A stretch of DNA of 64,000 nt from Spirochaeta thermophila DSM 6578 (GTDB lineage Bacteria > Spirochaetota > Spirochaetia > Winmispirales > Winmispiraceae), in NCBI RefSeq assembly GCF_000184345.1, contig NC_017583.1, forward strand, positions 434,001 to 498,000, given 5' to 3'. A model generated the notes under the pieces. It was not told where the DNA came from. It was given only the letters and a program-made list of their open reading frames with translations, and did no database searches. Both the position numbers and the translations under genes were made by a program. Below, piece after piece: positions 16,521 to 25,847 of the stretch. Each line of letters begins with the position of its first letter. The stretch's first letter is position 1.

Positions 16521-18902
16521 GTGAAAATGAAGATCGTATCTTTAGTGCTGCTTGTCATCCTCCTTTTCAGTGTGGGATTCCTCGCTACTGCGTGCGTCTC
16601 CCCTTCTGTAACAGAGGAGGGAGGAGTAACAGATACGCGAGGGATTAGGACGATGAAGCAGGTGAAGGTCGTAGGTGGAGGGTATATCCCCGGGATCATT
16701 TTCAATCCCTCGGAGAAGGATCTCTGGTACCTCCGTACCGATATAGGAGGGGCTTATCGATGGGATCCCTCCTCTAAAAAGTGGATCCCTCTCATCGACT
16801 TTCTGGGACCTGAGGACTATGACCAGTATGGTATTGCGAGTATCGCAACCGATCCAGTGGAGCCGAACAGACTCATCATCGCCGCGGGGATGTATACCAC
16901 TGATTGGACCGAGGGGCCTGCCGAGATGCTCGTCTCGGAGGACTATGGAGAGACTTTTACCCGAGTAGAGATGCCGTTCCGGATGGGCGGTAACATGCCG
17001 GGGAGGGGGATGGGAGAGCGGCTCGCCATCGATCCAAACGATAACAGGATCGTGTATTTCGGTTCCTTCGGTCAAGGACTCTGGAGATCGAGAGATCACG
17101 GTTATACCTGGGAACGTGTGGAGTCGTTCCCGGTGACAGGCAATGTCTATGATGCAGATTTCTACACCTATGTGGGGCACAAGTTCTTCTACGGGATTCC
17201 ATGGGTGGTCTTTGATCCGACTTCTGGAGAGCTGGGTGAGGGATCGAAGCATATATACGTAGGGGTGATCGATACCGGTCCCACAATCTATGAATCCCTG
17301 GACGGGGGGGACTCCTGGCACCCTCTGGAAGGTCAGCCAGGCAAGATTTTCGAGGGAGTGAAGGAACACGGTCTCCTCTCCTCGAACGATCCATTGGGGA
17401 AATACTATCCGGTGAAGGGGATCTACTCTCCTGAAGGGGCCCTGATCGTGGCCTACCATGCGGGGTGTGGTCCGTTCAATTCAAGCTATGAGGGTGGGGC
17501 GATATGGAAATTTTCCTTCAACACGAGGACATGGGAGGATATCTCCCTTCCTCCCCATGATCCGGATCCTTCGCATCGTACGAACGATAGGGGTGTGGGT
17601 GCAGTGGCCGTGGACTGGCAGCATCCTCAGGTCTTGGTGGCGTCCACCCTTAATGAGTGGTGGCCTGATGAGATCCTCTATCGCAGCACCGATGGTGGAA
17701 AGACGTGGAAACCGATATGGGAGATCACTGAATGGCCTACCAGGGTGGATCACTACACCCTCGATTACTCCCTGGCTCCCTGGCTCGACTGGGGGACCCG
17801 AAAGGCCCCTCCCGAGGAAAGTCCAAAGCTTGGATGGATGATCACTGCGCTCGCCATAGATCCCTTCAACTCCGATGTCATGATGTATGGGACAGGAGCA
17901 ACCCTCTACCGAACCGAGAATCTCACTGCCTGGGATAGAGGTGAGAAGGTTCACATCTTTGTGGGGGCTGAAGGTATTGAAGAGACTGCGGTGCTCGATC
18001 TCGAGAGTCTCCCGGAGGGGGCACCACTCGTGAGCGGTATGGGAGATATAGGTGGGTTCGTTCACTTTGAACTTGATAAGGCACAGCCTATGATCACGAA
18101 TCCTTACATAGGCTCGGTGAGTGATGTGGACTTTGCTGAGCATGTCCCCTCGATCATCATCCGGATGGGGGATGGAACCCTCGGGGTGAGTAGAGACGGG
18201 GGAAAGACGTGGAAGCCGGTGCCCCGGAAACTCAAAGGGACGAGCAAGAATTGGGGGGGCTCGGCGGCCATCTCTGCCGATGGTACGACGATTGTGTGGG
18301 CTCCTCCAGGAGAGGAGGGGGTGGAGATCATCCCCCACTGGTCCTCTGACTATGGTCGAACCTGGACTCCCTGTGAAGGGCTCCCTCCTTTTGCAAAGGT
18401 CATCTCTGATCGGGTGAACCCCTCCCGATTCTATGCCTACAAGGATGGGGTATGGTACGAGAGTACTGATGGGGCGAGATCATTCGTGTTGGTGAACGAG
18501 ATCGATTTCAAGGTGGATCCATCTCTTATTACGGAGCTCAACATGCGGGCGGTGTTTGGGAAGGAAGGCCATCTCTGGGTGGCTGCGGGAAAAAGAGGAC
18601 TCCTCCGTTCAAAGGATGGGGGTAAAACGTGGGAACGTATTCCTGGGGTGGAGTGGGCCCGGGCTGTAGGGTTCGGAAAGGCCGCCTCTGACAGTCACTA
18701 CCCTGCAGTGTACACCCAGATGAAGTATCGGGGTGGGTGGGGGGTGTGGCAGTCGGATGACGAAGGGAAGACCTGGCTTCGAGTGAACGACTCTTCTCAA
18801 CAGTGCGGCGTCGCGATGTGTATCACGGGGGATCGTCGGGTTTATGGCCGAGTGTATATGGGAACAAACGGGAGGGGGATCGTGTACTGGGAGTTCGAAT
18901 AG
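16521..18902 (+). CDS. GH74 xyloglucanase lipoprotein
   Basis: Surface-anchored enzyme of 793 residues that cuts the beta-1,4-glucan backbone of xyloglucan. The signal sequence ends in a spirochaete-type lipobox (FLATAC). The fold is two seven-bladed propellers, visible as repeated blade motifs such as SEDYGETF, SRDHGYTW, STDGGKTW, SRDGGKTW and SKDGGKTW. The catalytic pair is the Asp of YLRTDIGGAYRWD near residue 74 and of SGMGDIGGF near 509. A GTG start at 16521 is chosen because GAGGGGG lies five bases upstream. Endo-acting and reducing-end-specific members cannot be told apart by eye. The gene follows the lipoprotein gene after 10 bases. Confidence 0.93.
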   Translation: MKMKIVSLVLLVILLFSVGFLATACVSPSVTEEGGVTDTRGIRTMKQVKVVGGGYIPGIIFNPSEKDLWYLRTDIGGAYRWDPSSKKWIPLIDFLGPEDYDQYGIASIATDPVEPNRLIIAAGMYTTDWTEGPAEMLVSEDYGETFTRVEMPFRMGGNMPGRGMGERLAIDPNDNRIVYFGSFGQGLWRSRDHGYTWERVESFPVTGNVYDADFYTYVGHKFFYGIPWVVFDPTSGELGEGSKHIYVGVIDTGPTIYESLDGGDSWHPLEGQPGKIFEGVKEHGLLSSNDPLGKYYPVKGIYSPEGALIVAYHAGCGPFNSSYEGGAIWKFSFNTRTWEDISLPPHDPDPSHRTNDRGVGAVAVDWQHPQVLVASTLNEWWPDEILYRSTDGGKTWKPIWEITEWPTRVDHYTLDYSLAPWLDWGTRKAPPEESPKLGWMITALAIDPFNSDVMMYGTGATLYRTENLTAWDRGEKVHIFVGAEGIEETAVLDLESLPEGAPLVSGMGDIGGFVHFELDKAQPMITNPYIGSVSDVDFAEHVPSIIIRMGDGTLGVSRDGGKTWKPVPRKLKGTSKNWGGSAAISADGTTIVWAPPGEEGVEIIPHWSSDYGRTWTPCEGLPPFAKVISDRVNPSRFYAYKDGVWYESTDGARSFVLVNEIDFKVDPSLITELNMRAVFGKEGHLWVAAGKRGLLRSKDGGKTWERIPGVEWARAVGFGKAASDSHYPAVYTQMKYRGGWGVWQSDDEGKTWLRVNDSSQQCGVAMCITGDRRVYGRVYMGTNGRGIVYWEFE

Positions 18903-18971
18903 CTCCCAGCGGTGAGGATGGGTACCTTCCGCTGTGAGCGGAATGAAGAATCCGTCTTATGGGAGGTGTTC

Positions 18972-20072
18972 ATGGAACACACAAGAGCCCTATGGGGTGC
19001 AGTCCTTGCAGCCCTCTTGCTGCTGGGAGGATGTACTGAGGTCGTGTCTCCCGGTGCAACCGGTGAGATCTCATCGCGAGCAGTATGGGAGTCCTGGGAT
19101 CAGTGGGCCACGTGGACCGATGGAGAGTACACGCTCTATAACAACGTGTGGGGTAGTGGAGCGGGATCGCAGAGGATATGGGCGAACGCCTATTATGATT
19201 GGGGAGTATGGGCGGACCATCCTGACACAGGAGGGGTCAAATCATATCCCAATGTGAGCAGGATGCTCAATTTACGGATAAGCGAGCTGGAGGCGCTCAC
19301 GAGTTCCTTCACCATCTCCACCCGCCCCTCCGACGGTGCTTACAACTCGACATACGATGTGTGGCTTGCTGACTACGCCTATGAAGTGATGCTCTGGATG
19401 AATTATGTGGGTGCCGTAAAGCCCATCTCCTATGAGTGGGACAGTTCAGGCAATCCAGTTCCGGTCTACACCGATATCACGGTGGGAGGCCATACCTGGA
19501 ATGTGTACAGGGGAACGAACGGTTCCCAGGAGGTCTTCTCCTTTGTGAGGCGCTCGGCTCTGGATTCGGGCACAGTGGATATAAAGGCGATCCTCGAGTG
19601 GCTACAGGGTGCAGGCTGGATAGGCGATGTGGAGGTAGACCAGCTCCAGTTCGGATGGGAGATCACTTCCTCTCCAGGAGGGCGTGACTTCGCCATAAGT
19701 GCGTACGAGGTGAACCTCTCCTCCTCCGGGGCAACACCCACCCCGACCCCTACGCCTACACCCACCCCGACCGTGACCCCAACGCCCAGTTCCACTCCGA
19801 CCCCCGCGCCTACCAGCGGTGAGTATCTCGAGATGGATCTCCCCTTTTCCTATGATGGGGCGGGAGAATACTTATGGAAGACCGATGATTTTTCCACCAC
19901 GGTGGATTGGGGAAGATATGTGAACTCCTGGAATCTCGATCTTCTTGAGATCAACGGGAACGATTACACCAATAGGTGGGTGGCACAGCATCAGGTGCCC
20001 CCTGCATCTGATGGGTACTGGTACATCCACTACAAGGGGTCGCTCGCTTGGTCTCATGTTGAGATGAAGTAG
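18972..20072 (+). CDS. GH12 endoglucanase/xyloglucanase with C-terminal CBM64-like module
   Basis: Lipoprotein (lipobox LLGGC) of 366 residues. A GH12 domain covers about residues 40-250, with the nucleophile Glu in YEVMLWMNY near 138 and the acid/base Glu in QFGWEITS near 230. A Thr-Pro linker of about 30 residues follows. The last 80 residues, with EYLWKTDDFSTTVDW, SWNLDLLEING and DGYWYIHYKG, read as CBM64, a cellulose-binding family rich in surface Trp first described in Spirochaeta thermophila. The start ATG 18972 has GGGAGGTG upstream. It acts outside the cell on cellulose or xyloglucan, alongside GH74. Confidence 0.9.
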   Translation: MEHTRALWGAVLAALLLLGGCTEVVSPGATGEISSRAVWESWDQWATWTDGEYTLYNNVWGSGAGSQRIWANAYYDWGVWADHPDTGGVKSYPNVSRMLNLRISELEALTSSFTISTRPSDGAYNSTYDVWLADYAYEVMLWMNYVGAVKPISYEWDSSGNPVPVYTDITVGGHTWNVYRGTNGSQEVFSFVRRSALDSGTVDIKAILEWLQGAGWIGDVEVDQLQFGWEITSSPGGRDFAISAYEVNLSSSGATPTPTPTPTPTPTVTPTPSSTPTPAPTSGEYLEMDLPFSYDGAGEYLWKTDDFSTTVDWGRYVNSWNLDLLEINGNDYTNRWVAQHQVPPASDGYWYIHYKGSLAWSHVEMK

Positions 20073-20080
20073 AGGGAAAC

Positions 20081-20132
20081 GGGGGTGCCTTGAGCACCCC
20101 CTCCCTCCTCCGTCATAGACGGAGGCATTTTG
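20081..20132 (+). terminator. Tandem hairpins behind the GH12 gene
   Basis: GGGGGTGC (20081-20088) pairs with GCACCCCC (20094-20101), and CCTCCGTC (20107-20114) pairs with GACGGAGG (20118-20125), which is followed by CATTTTGCTT. The second hairpin with its short T-rich tail may terminate transcription or limit read-through into the next lipoprotein gene. Confidence 0.5.
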
Positions 20133-20150
20133 CTTAAGGGAGGCGTACGT

Positions 20151-20597
20151 ATGAGTCGCAGAGTTATCCATAGGTCCGTGTTATTCCTCTTGCTGAGTGG
20201 GGTGTTGCTGCTTGGGGGAGGGTGCCCGACCGGGACGACAGATGAAGAACACCCCTCGCCTTCCCCTTCTCCGAAGTCGGGGGTTGTGCTCGGACCCCAA
20301 GAGCTGTATGAGCTTTTCTCCCCTGCTTCCTCTAGAGTGCAGGACTACTCAGTGGATGATACCGAAGGGGCGTTCAGAATGACTTCATCTTCTACTGATA
20401 TGTGGGCAGAATTCGTCTGGTCCACACCTGCCGACTGGTCTTCCTATTCTCAGATCGATATCACGTACAAGTCTACTGTGAATCTCACCCTTTTCCTTCA
20501 GGACCAAGCCGATATCTTTCTTTCAGAGCAGGGGTGGGGAGGCATCCTCTCTTCTAATGATTACACCACCGTCACGGCTTCACTTACCAATTGGTGA
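20151..20597 (+). pseudogene. Lipoprotein gene truncated by an IS1595-type element
   Basis: The remaining 148 codons encode a lipoprotein signal (LLLGGGC), a short Pro-Ser linker (PSPSPSPKS) and most of a beta-sandwich domain. The domain (PADWSSYSQIDITYKS, DYTTVTASLTNW) resembles the lipoprotein encoded at 15962, where a similar segment is followed by about 40 further residues. Here the last codon and the stop come from the IS end at 20593. I start at ATG 20151, with AGGGAGG seven bases upstream. The missing part is not found on the other side of the IS, so the gene was truncated rather than simply split. It was probably a glycan-binding surface protein of the xyloglucan set. Confidence 0.65.
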
Positions 20598-21517
20598 TTA
20601 TCCATTATTTGCCACCCGGGAGTACTCTCTAAGTACCTCCAGCAGAAGCTCGAATAGATCCTCCTCCCTATGATTATACCGCCACTCCAATTCTTTCAAG
20701 TAGAGCGGAAAACGTTCTACACTCACCCCGTGATGCTGGAGCAGCCGCCCTTTCGCATAACTCCAAAACCCCTCTATCCCATTGATGTACACTTTCCCAT
20801 TCGCAAATCGCTTCCCGTGATCAATCCGCTTGTGCCTGAATCCATAGCTCACAAGCCCATCATAGCTCTTGAACCGGTCGGTATACACAAGCGACCCCCG
20901 CTTCACTTTGGCCACTGCCAGTCGTACAAGCTCCTCCGCACTTACCTGCTCCACCACTTCCACCTGCACTTTTCCCCCTCGCTCAAGAATCCCAAACACA
21001 GGAATCTTCCCTGCCGCCCCTCTCCCCCTCTTCCCCTTTCTCTTTCCTCCAAAATAACTTTCGTCCATCTCTACTTCACCTTCGAGCAGGCTCTTCCCCT
21101 CCTTCTGGGTGTGGACCCATATCGCCTTCCGAAACAATGTGTAGAGCCTCAGCGTCACCTCATAGGAGAGCCGTAACTGCAAAGCCGCCTTGTGGGCGGT
21201 AACTTCCATCTCAAAGAGCTTCATTGCCCACAGGATCTTCTCCCAGGAGAGCTTCATCCCCTCGAAGATGCTCCCTCGTCGTATGCTCCACTCTTTCCTG
21301 CACTGGTAGCACTTGTACTTCTCTCGTCTCACCTCGCCTATATGCTCACTTCCACAGAAGGGACACCGGGTGTACGTGACGAGGAGACCTTTCTCTCTCA
21401 GATAGGAGACCGTTTTCTCTCTATCGCTTGCAAGTGTTGAAAGACTTACGACGTCCATATCCGTGCCACCTCTCTCTTCGGTATTATACCACAGGTGGCT
21501 CAAAAATGGTAATCACC
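20593..21517 (-). mobile_element. IS1595-type insertion sequence
   Basis: A 925-bp element with imperfect terminal inverted repeats of about 24 bp. The left end reads GGTGATTATCCATTATTTG then CCACC; the right end, read inward, is GGTGATTACCATTTTTGAG then CCACC. It carries one transposase gene on the minus strand. The eight bases outside the two ends (TACCAATT and TTGTTTTT) do not match, so no target duplication remains. A deletion next to the element probably removed the 3' part of the interrupted gene. Confidence 0.85.
20598..21458 (-). CDS. IS1595-family transposase
   Basis: 286 residues. An N-terminal zinc ribbon (CPFCGSEHIGEVRREKYKC with a second CxxC pair) is followed by the DDE-type catalytic domain: EMDESYFGGKRKG for the first Asp, VYTDRFKSYDGL for the second, and NGIEGFWSYAKGRL for the third position. 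I start at ATG 21458, with GAGAGGTGG upstream; an in-frame ATG at 21503 lies within the right inverted repeat and is less likely. The gene looks intact, so the element may still be able to move. Confidence 0.88.
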   Translation of the reverse strand: MDVVSLSTLASDREKTVSYLREKGLLVTYTRCPFCGSEHIGEVRREKYKCYQCRKEWSIRRGSIFEGMKLSWEKILWAMKLFEMEVTAHKAALQLRLSYEVTLRLYTLFRKAIWVHTQKEGKSLLEGEVEMDESYFGGKRKGKRGRGAAGKIPVFGILERGGKVQVEVVEQVSAEELVRLAVAKVKRGSLVYTDRFKSYDGLVSYGFRHKRIDHGKRFANGKVYINGIEGFWSYAKGRLLQHHGVSVERFPLYLKELEWRYNHREEDLFELLLEVLREYSRVANNG

Positions 21518-21655
21518 TTGTTTTTTAATTAAGTTTATTTTTGAAAAAGAATTGATAGTATATACGGAGTTTTGTGTAAAAACGGGTGTGCCGGATGGAA
21601 AAACCGCAGTGCACCTGTTATACTTGATTCTGATATCACACTAGAGGAATGAGGG

Positions 21656-23752
21656 ATGAATACGAATCTCACACATGGAGCGCCCAGGGGGTACCTGAGT
21701 CGCAGACTGGTCTTGCTCCTCTCGCTTATCATGGGGGCCTTCTTCATCGGTCTCTTCGTGTTCTGGGGACACCAGGCCTCCGAATATGTGCTCTCGCTTC
21801 AACTTCAGGATATGCTCAATACCACGGATCAGGCGTCCGAGACCATAGAATTGTTCATGGGAGGGCTGAGGGTCCGTCTCGCCGAGGAGGCGGAGGATGA
21901 CGAGGTCCAAGAGGCCTTTTCCGAAGGGGATGTGGAGGAGCTCCGGAAGATCGCCTCCGAGGTGATGGCGGAGGAGGGACGGTTCTTCGCGGACGTGGTG
22001 ATCTACGGAGCCGATGCGACGCCCGTGGTCGGTGAGGCGAGAGGAGTGCGTTTCGATCCCCTTGAGATACGGAACCAGGCCTTGATAAAGAAGGAACCCA
22101 TCCTCATCCCCGGGGCGGTGCTCCTCCAGGAAGGACGGCCGGGCATGATGCTCGTGACCCCCGTGTTACGCGACGGCGAGCTCCTGGGTTTCCTCGGGGC
22201 CTTCGTGGATATCTCCAACTTCTACACGCTCTTTTTTTCGGAGAACGTGTTCGGAAGGACGGGCTACCTCTACATCGTCGACGGGGAGGGGAGGATCATC
22301 GCCCATCCGAACAGCGCCCTGCTCCTCTCGGACATCTCCCAGACCGAGCTCTTCCAGCAGCTCTATAAGCGGAACATAAAATCGGGTACCCTGCGGAGAG
22401 GGGGGGAGGCCATCGCCTACTCGTGGGTGCTCTACCACGACATCCCCTGGCTCGTAGTGGGGGTGGCCCGAAGCGCCGAACTCCTCGAAGGGATGTTCCG
22501 GATCCTCGCCCTGGGCGGGGTGGGGGCCCTGATCGCCCTGGCGGTGCAGGGGCTCCTCGTGGTGATGGTGCTCAGGCTCCTCGTGGTGAGGCGGGTGCGC
22601 CTCCTTCAGCAGAGCATCGAGAAGGTCTCGCGGGGACATCTCGAGGTGCCGCCCAGGATCAGGGGGCGGGATGAGATGGCCTTCATGCTCAACCTCTTCT
22701 CCGGATTCGTGGAGCGGATACGCCGGACGGTGGGGAGGGTGCAGGAGGAGATGAGCCTCGTGGCCCGGAGCGGAGGGGCCCTCGCCCAGGCGGTGGACCA
22801 CACCTCCCACGCCGTGGAGGACATACTCTCCCAGCTCGACCGTACCTCGTCGGATATCGAAGCACAGAATACGAGCATCGTGGAGACCTCTTCCGCGGTG
22901 GAGCAGATGGCCCGCAACATCGAGATGCTCTCCGAGGCCATCTCGCGGCAGTCGTCCTCGATCGAGGAGTCGGCCACCGCAGTGGAACAGATGGTGAAGA
23001 ACGTGGAGGCCATCGGACGGATGGGTGAAGCCCTCTCGGACAACTTCACCACCCTCCAGAGTGCCTCCGAGGAGGGGAAGTCGGGGCTCCAGAACCTGGT
23101 GCAGCTCGCCGAAGTCATTCGCGACACGTCGAAACAGCTGGAAGAGGCGAACAGGATCATCTCCGGTGTGGCCTCCGAGACCAATATCCTGGCTCTCAAC
23201 GCCGCCATAGAGGCCGCTCACGCGGGAGAGAAGGGCAAAGGGTTCGCCGTGGTGGCTGACGAGATCAGGAAGCTCGCCGAGCAGACCACCAACCACTCGA
23301 AGCGTATCCGGGAGAGCATACGGGACATCCGGAGGGCCATCGAGGAGATGGTGGGGCTTTCGCAGGCGAGTTTCAGCACCTTCGAGCTCATTCTCGAACG
23401 GCTCGAGGGAGTCGCTTCCTACATCCAGCAGGTGGGGAACGCGCTCCACGAACAGCGGGCGGGGGGTACCCAGATCCTCCAGGCCCTCGAGGAGATGCGC
23501 TCCATCACCGCCCAGGTGAAGGACGGCTCACACCAGATGGCCGAGGGGAATGCCCACATCCTCGATGCGGCAGGCAGACTCAACGAGCTCACACAGCGGA
23601 TCGAGCAGGCGATGAAAGCGATTGGGGGCCAGTCCGAGGAGATCGAAAAGGTGCTCGACGTCCTCCGGAAGGAGAACGCCGAGACCCAGCAGAGTATCGC
23701 CCGCGTGCAGGAGAGCCTCAGTTTCTTCGTGCTCGAGAACGACGAGGGCTAG
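21656..23752 (+). CDS. Methyl-accepting chemotaxis protein
   Basis: Membrane chemoreceptor of 698 residues. One membrane segment lies at about residues 17-38. A periplasmic sensor domain with dCache-like features ([19 protein letters not shown]) runs to about 275 and is followed by a second membrane segment and a HAMP region. The cytoplasmic coiled coil has the conserved hairpin tip [21 protein letters not shown] near residue 510 and continues with [15 protein letters not shown]. It signals through CheA and CheW to the flagella. Its ligand is unknown; nearby pectin genes make a uronate or sugar signal possible. The 3' end overlaps the convergent GH105 gene by 4 bases. Confidence 0.95.
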   Translation: MNTNLTHGAPRGYLSRRLVLLLSLIMGAFFIGLFVFWGHQASEYVLSLQLQDMLNTTDQASETIELFMGGLRVRLAEEAEDDEVQEAFSEGDVEELRKIASEVMAEEGRFFADVVIYGADATPVVGEARGVRFDPLEIRNQALIKKEPILIPGAVLLQEGRPGMMLVTPVLRDGELLGFLGAFVDISNFYTLFFSENVFGRTGYLYIVDGEGRIIAHPNSALLLSDISQTELFQQLYKRNIKSGTLRRGGEAIAYSWVLYHDIPWLVVGVARSAELLEGMFRILALGGVGALIALAVQGLLVVMVLRLLVVRRVRLLQQSIEKVSRGHLEVPPRIRGRDEMAFMLNLFSGFVERIRRTVGRVQEEMSLVARSGGALAQAVDHTSHAVEDILSQLDRTSSDIEAQNTSIVETSSAVEQMARNIEMLSEAISRQSSSIEESATAVEQMVKNVEAIGRMGEALSDNFTTLQSASEEGKSGLQNLVQLAEVIRDTSKQLEEANRIISGVASETNILALNAAIEAAHAGEKGKGFAVVADEIRKLAEQTTNHSKRIRESIRDIRRAIEEMVGLSQASFSTFELILERLEGVASYIQQVGNALHEQRAGGTQILQALEEMRSITAQVKDGSHQMAEGNAHILDAAGRLNELTQRIEQAMKAIGGQSEEIEKVLDVLRKENAETQQSIARVQESLSFFVLENDEG

Positions 23753-24852
23753 ATACTCTCCCTCGTCCGGTGGAACTCCACGCATCCCAGTATGAAGGCC
23801 CCCACACCGTGCAGGTCGTCGATGGAGCGGGGTCGCTCGAGGTAGTGCCGATAGTCTCCCACTCCGGTGCCTATGCAGATGTCGTGGATGTGGAGATAGC
23901 CCTCCGGGTCACGGGATGTCTTGCCCACGATTCCCTGGAAGGCCTTCCGGGCATGGGTGATATAGGGATCCACCGGCAGGCGGTGCGTGCGGATCCCCTT
24001 GGAGAGGGAGTAGAGGAAGAGGGCCGAGCAGGATGTCTCGAGCCAGTTGGAAGGGTCGTGCCCTTTGTCGAGGACCTGGAACCAGAGCCCCGTGGCCCTG
24101 TCCTGGACCCGCACGATGGGCCCCATGAGGTCACGGAACATCTCTTCGAGGACTCGGTAGCCGGTATGTGACGGGGGAAGGTGATCGAGGATGTCGAGGA
24201 GGGCTGCGGGGAACCAGCCGAGGGCCCGCCCCCATGCCTCCGGGGCTATACCGGTGACCGGATCCGCCCAGGGGGCCTGCTTGCTGTAGTCGAAGGCATG
24301 TCTGAGGAGGCCCGTCTGCGGGTCGCGGGTGTGTCGCTCTATGAGGAGGGCCTGTTTCACGAACAAATCGTAGAGTTCAGGTCGTCCGAAGAGGGATGCG
24401 TAGTGTACGGAGAAGGGACCTGCCATGTAGAGCCCGTCGAGCCATTGCTGGTTGGGGTACTTCTCCTTGTGCCAGAATCCTCCCTCGGGGGTGGTGTGGA
24501 ATCCCTCGAGGAGACCGAGGATGTAGTCCATGGCTTTCTTGTAGCGGGCCTCTCCGTATCGTTCATGGAGGGGAAAGAGGAGGTTGCCGGCTTGCATGGC
24601 GTCGAGTTCCGTGGTAGCCAGCTCCAGGTTGCCTTGTTCGTCGACCAGCGCGTCCACGTAGGCCTTCACGTATTCGAGGTAGCGGTCTTCCCCCGTCTCT
24701 TCCCAGAGTTTGAGCATCCCGAGGAGGAAGACTCCCTGGTGGTAGTGCCACCTGTGAGCGGGCGGGAGCTCGGCTGGATCGGGATACCGGTGCATGAGAG
24801 ATTCGGCCGCCTCCCGGGCGACAGAGAGCGGATCGATGGATGTATGGCTCAT
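23749..24852 (-). CDS. GH105 unsaturated rhamnogalacturonyl/galacturonyl hydrolase
   Basis: Cytoplasmic enzyme of 367 residues with an (alpha/alpha)6-barrel, without signal peptide. GH105 enzymes remove the unsaturated uronic acid left by pectate or rhamnogalacturonan lyases. Family motifs are [19 protein letters not shown], the catalytic Asp in [13 protein letters not shown], and [21 protein letters not shown] start at ATG 24852 with AGGAG six bases upstream, rather than at an ATG five codons earlier. It is divergent from kduI and kduD, which process the released unsaturated uronate, and shares an operator region with them. Confidence 0.92.
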   Translation of the reverse strand: MSHTSIDPLSVAREAAESLMHRYPDPAELPPAHRWHYHQGVFLLGMLKLWEETGEDRYLEYVKAYVDALVDEQGNLELATTELDAMQAGNLLFPLHERYGEARYKKAMDYILGLLEGFHTTPEGGFWHKEKYPNQQWLDGLYMAGPFSVHYASLFGRPELYDLFVKQALLIERHTRDPQTGLLRHAFDYSKQAPWADPVTGIAPEAWGRALGWFPAALLDILDHLPPSHTGYRVLEEMFRDLMGPIVRVQDRATGLWFQVLDKGHDPSNWLETSCSALFLYSLSKGIRTHRLPVDPYITHARKAFQGIVGKTSRDPEGYLHIHDICIGTGVGDYRHYLERPRSIDDLHGVGAFILGCVEFHRTRESI

Positions 24853-24917
24853 GGTCGTCTCCTGCATGGAGATGAGATTCGGAATCCAGTATACGACAGG
24901 AAGATGGGGAGGTCAAC

Positions 24918-24976
24918 ATTTTAGTTCTCATAAACATTGTTGTCAGATTGACATGATCTAATGATGGGGGTAAGAT
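24918..24976. promoter_or_regulatory. Divergent GH105/kduI promoters sharing a palindromic operator
   Basis: Plus strand: TTGACA (24948-24953), 17 bases, TAAGAT (24971-24976) for kduI. Minus strand: CTGACA (24941-24946), 17 bases, TAAAAT (24918-24923) for the GH105 gene. Both -35 boxes lie inside the palindrome TGTCA-gat-TGACA (24941-24953). A repressor bound there would block both directions at once. The palindrome is of the size bound by GntR-family proteins, but no regulator gene is adjacent. Confidence 0.72.
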
Positions 24977-25013
24977 TTTTCATGAGACCAAAATAACAGG
25001 AAGGAGATAAGTT

Positions 25014-25847
25014 ATGATGGAAGTGAGGTATAGTATACATCCCGAACACGCGAAGGGGTTCGACACCGAGAGACTCCGGAACGAGTTCCTCGTCACCGAC
25101 CTCTTTCAGGCCGACGTGATCAGGCTCGTCTACAGCCACAACGACAGGATCATCGTGGGAGGCCTCCATCCCGTGAAGGGCCGGCTCACCCTGGGTGCCT
25201 CCAAGGAGCTCGGCACCGAGTACTTCTTCGAGCGGAGGGAGGGGGGAGTGGTCAACATAGGCGGCCCCGGCGTGGTGACCATCGACGGCACGGCGTACGA
25301 GATTGCGAAGAACGAGGCCGTGTACATAGGCAAGGGGGCTCGTGAGGTCTCCTTCATGAGCAAGGAGGGGACGAGCCCTGCGAAGTTCTACTTCCTCTCT
25401 GCTCCGGCTCACAAGGAGTATCCCTCCAGGAGGATCACCCTCACGGATGCGAGGAAGCTCGAGCTCGGGAGCGACGAGAACTCCAATGCCCGTACCATCT
25501 ACCAGCTCATCCATCCCGACGTGCTTGAGACGTGCCAGCTCTGCATGGGGGTCACCCTCCTCAAGCCCCACAACGTGTGGAACACCATGCCCACCCACAC
25601 CCATGAGCGCCGGATGGAAGTCTACTTCTACTACGAACTCCCCGCCGATCAGGTGGTGTTCCATCTCATGGGGCAGCCCCACGAGACGCGCCACATCGTG
25701 ATGCGGAACGAGGAGGCCGTGCTCTCTCCCAGCTGGTCGATACACTCGGGTGTGGGGACCTCGAACTACGCCTTCATCTGGGGCATGATCGGCGAGAACC
25801 AGACCTATACCGATATGGATACCGTACCCATGGAGGTGCTCAGATGA
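25014..25847 (+). CDS. kduI: 5-dehydro-4-deoxy-D-glucuronate isomerase
   Basis: Cupin isomerase of 277 residues that turns 5-keto-4-deoxyuronate, formed from unsaturated uronic acid, into 3-deoxy-D-glycero-2,5-hexodiulosonate. The zinc site shows as THTHERRMEVYFYYELP near residue 195 and a further His in SPSWSIHSG near 240. The N-terminal MEVRYSIHPEHAKGFDTERL is typical. AAGGAG lies seven bases before ATG 25014. It overlaps kduD by four bases (ATGA) and shares the divergent control region with the GH105 gene that supplies its substrate. Confidence 0.96.
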   Translation: MMEVRYSIHPEHAKGFDTERLRNEFLVTDLFQADVIRLVYSHNDRIIVGGLHPVKGRLTLGASKELGTEYFFERREGGVVNIGGPGVVTIDGTAYEIAKNEAVYIGKGAREVSFMSKEGTSPAKFYFLSAPAHKEYPSRRITLTDARKLELGSDENSNARTIYQLIHPDVLETCQLCMGVTLLKPHNVWNTMPTHTHERRMEVYFYYELPADQVVFHLMGQPHETRHIVMRNEEAVLSPSWSIHSGVGTSNYAFIWGMIGENQTYTDMDTVPMEVLR

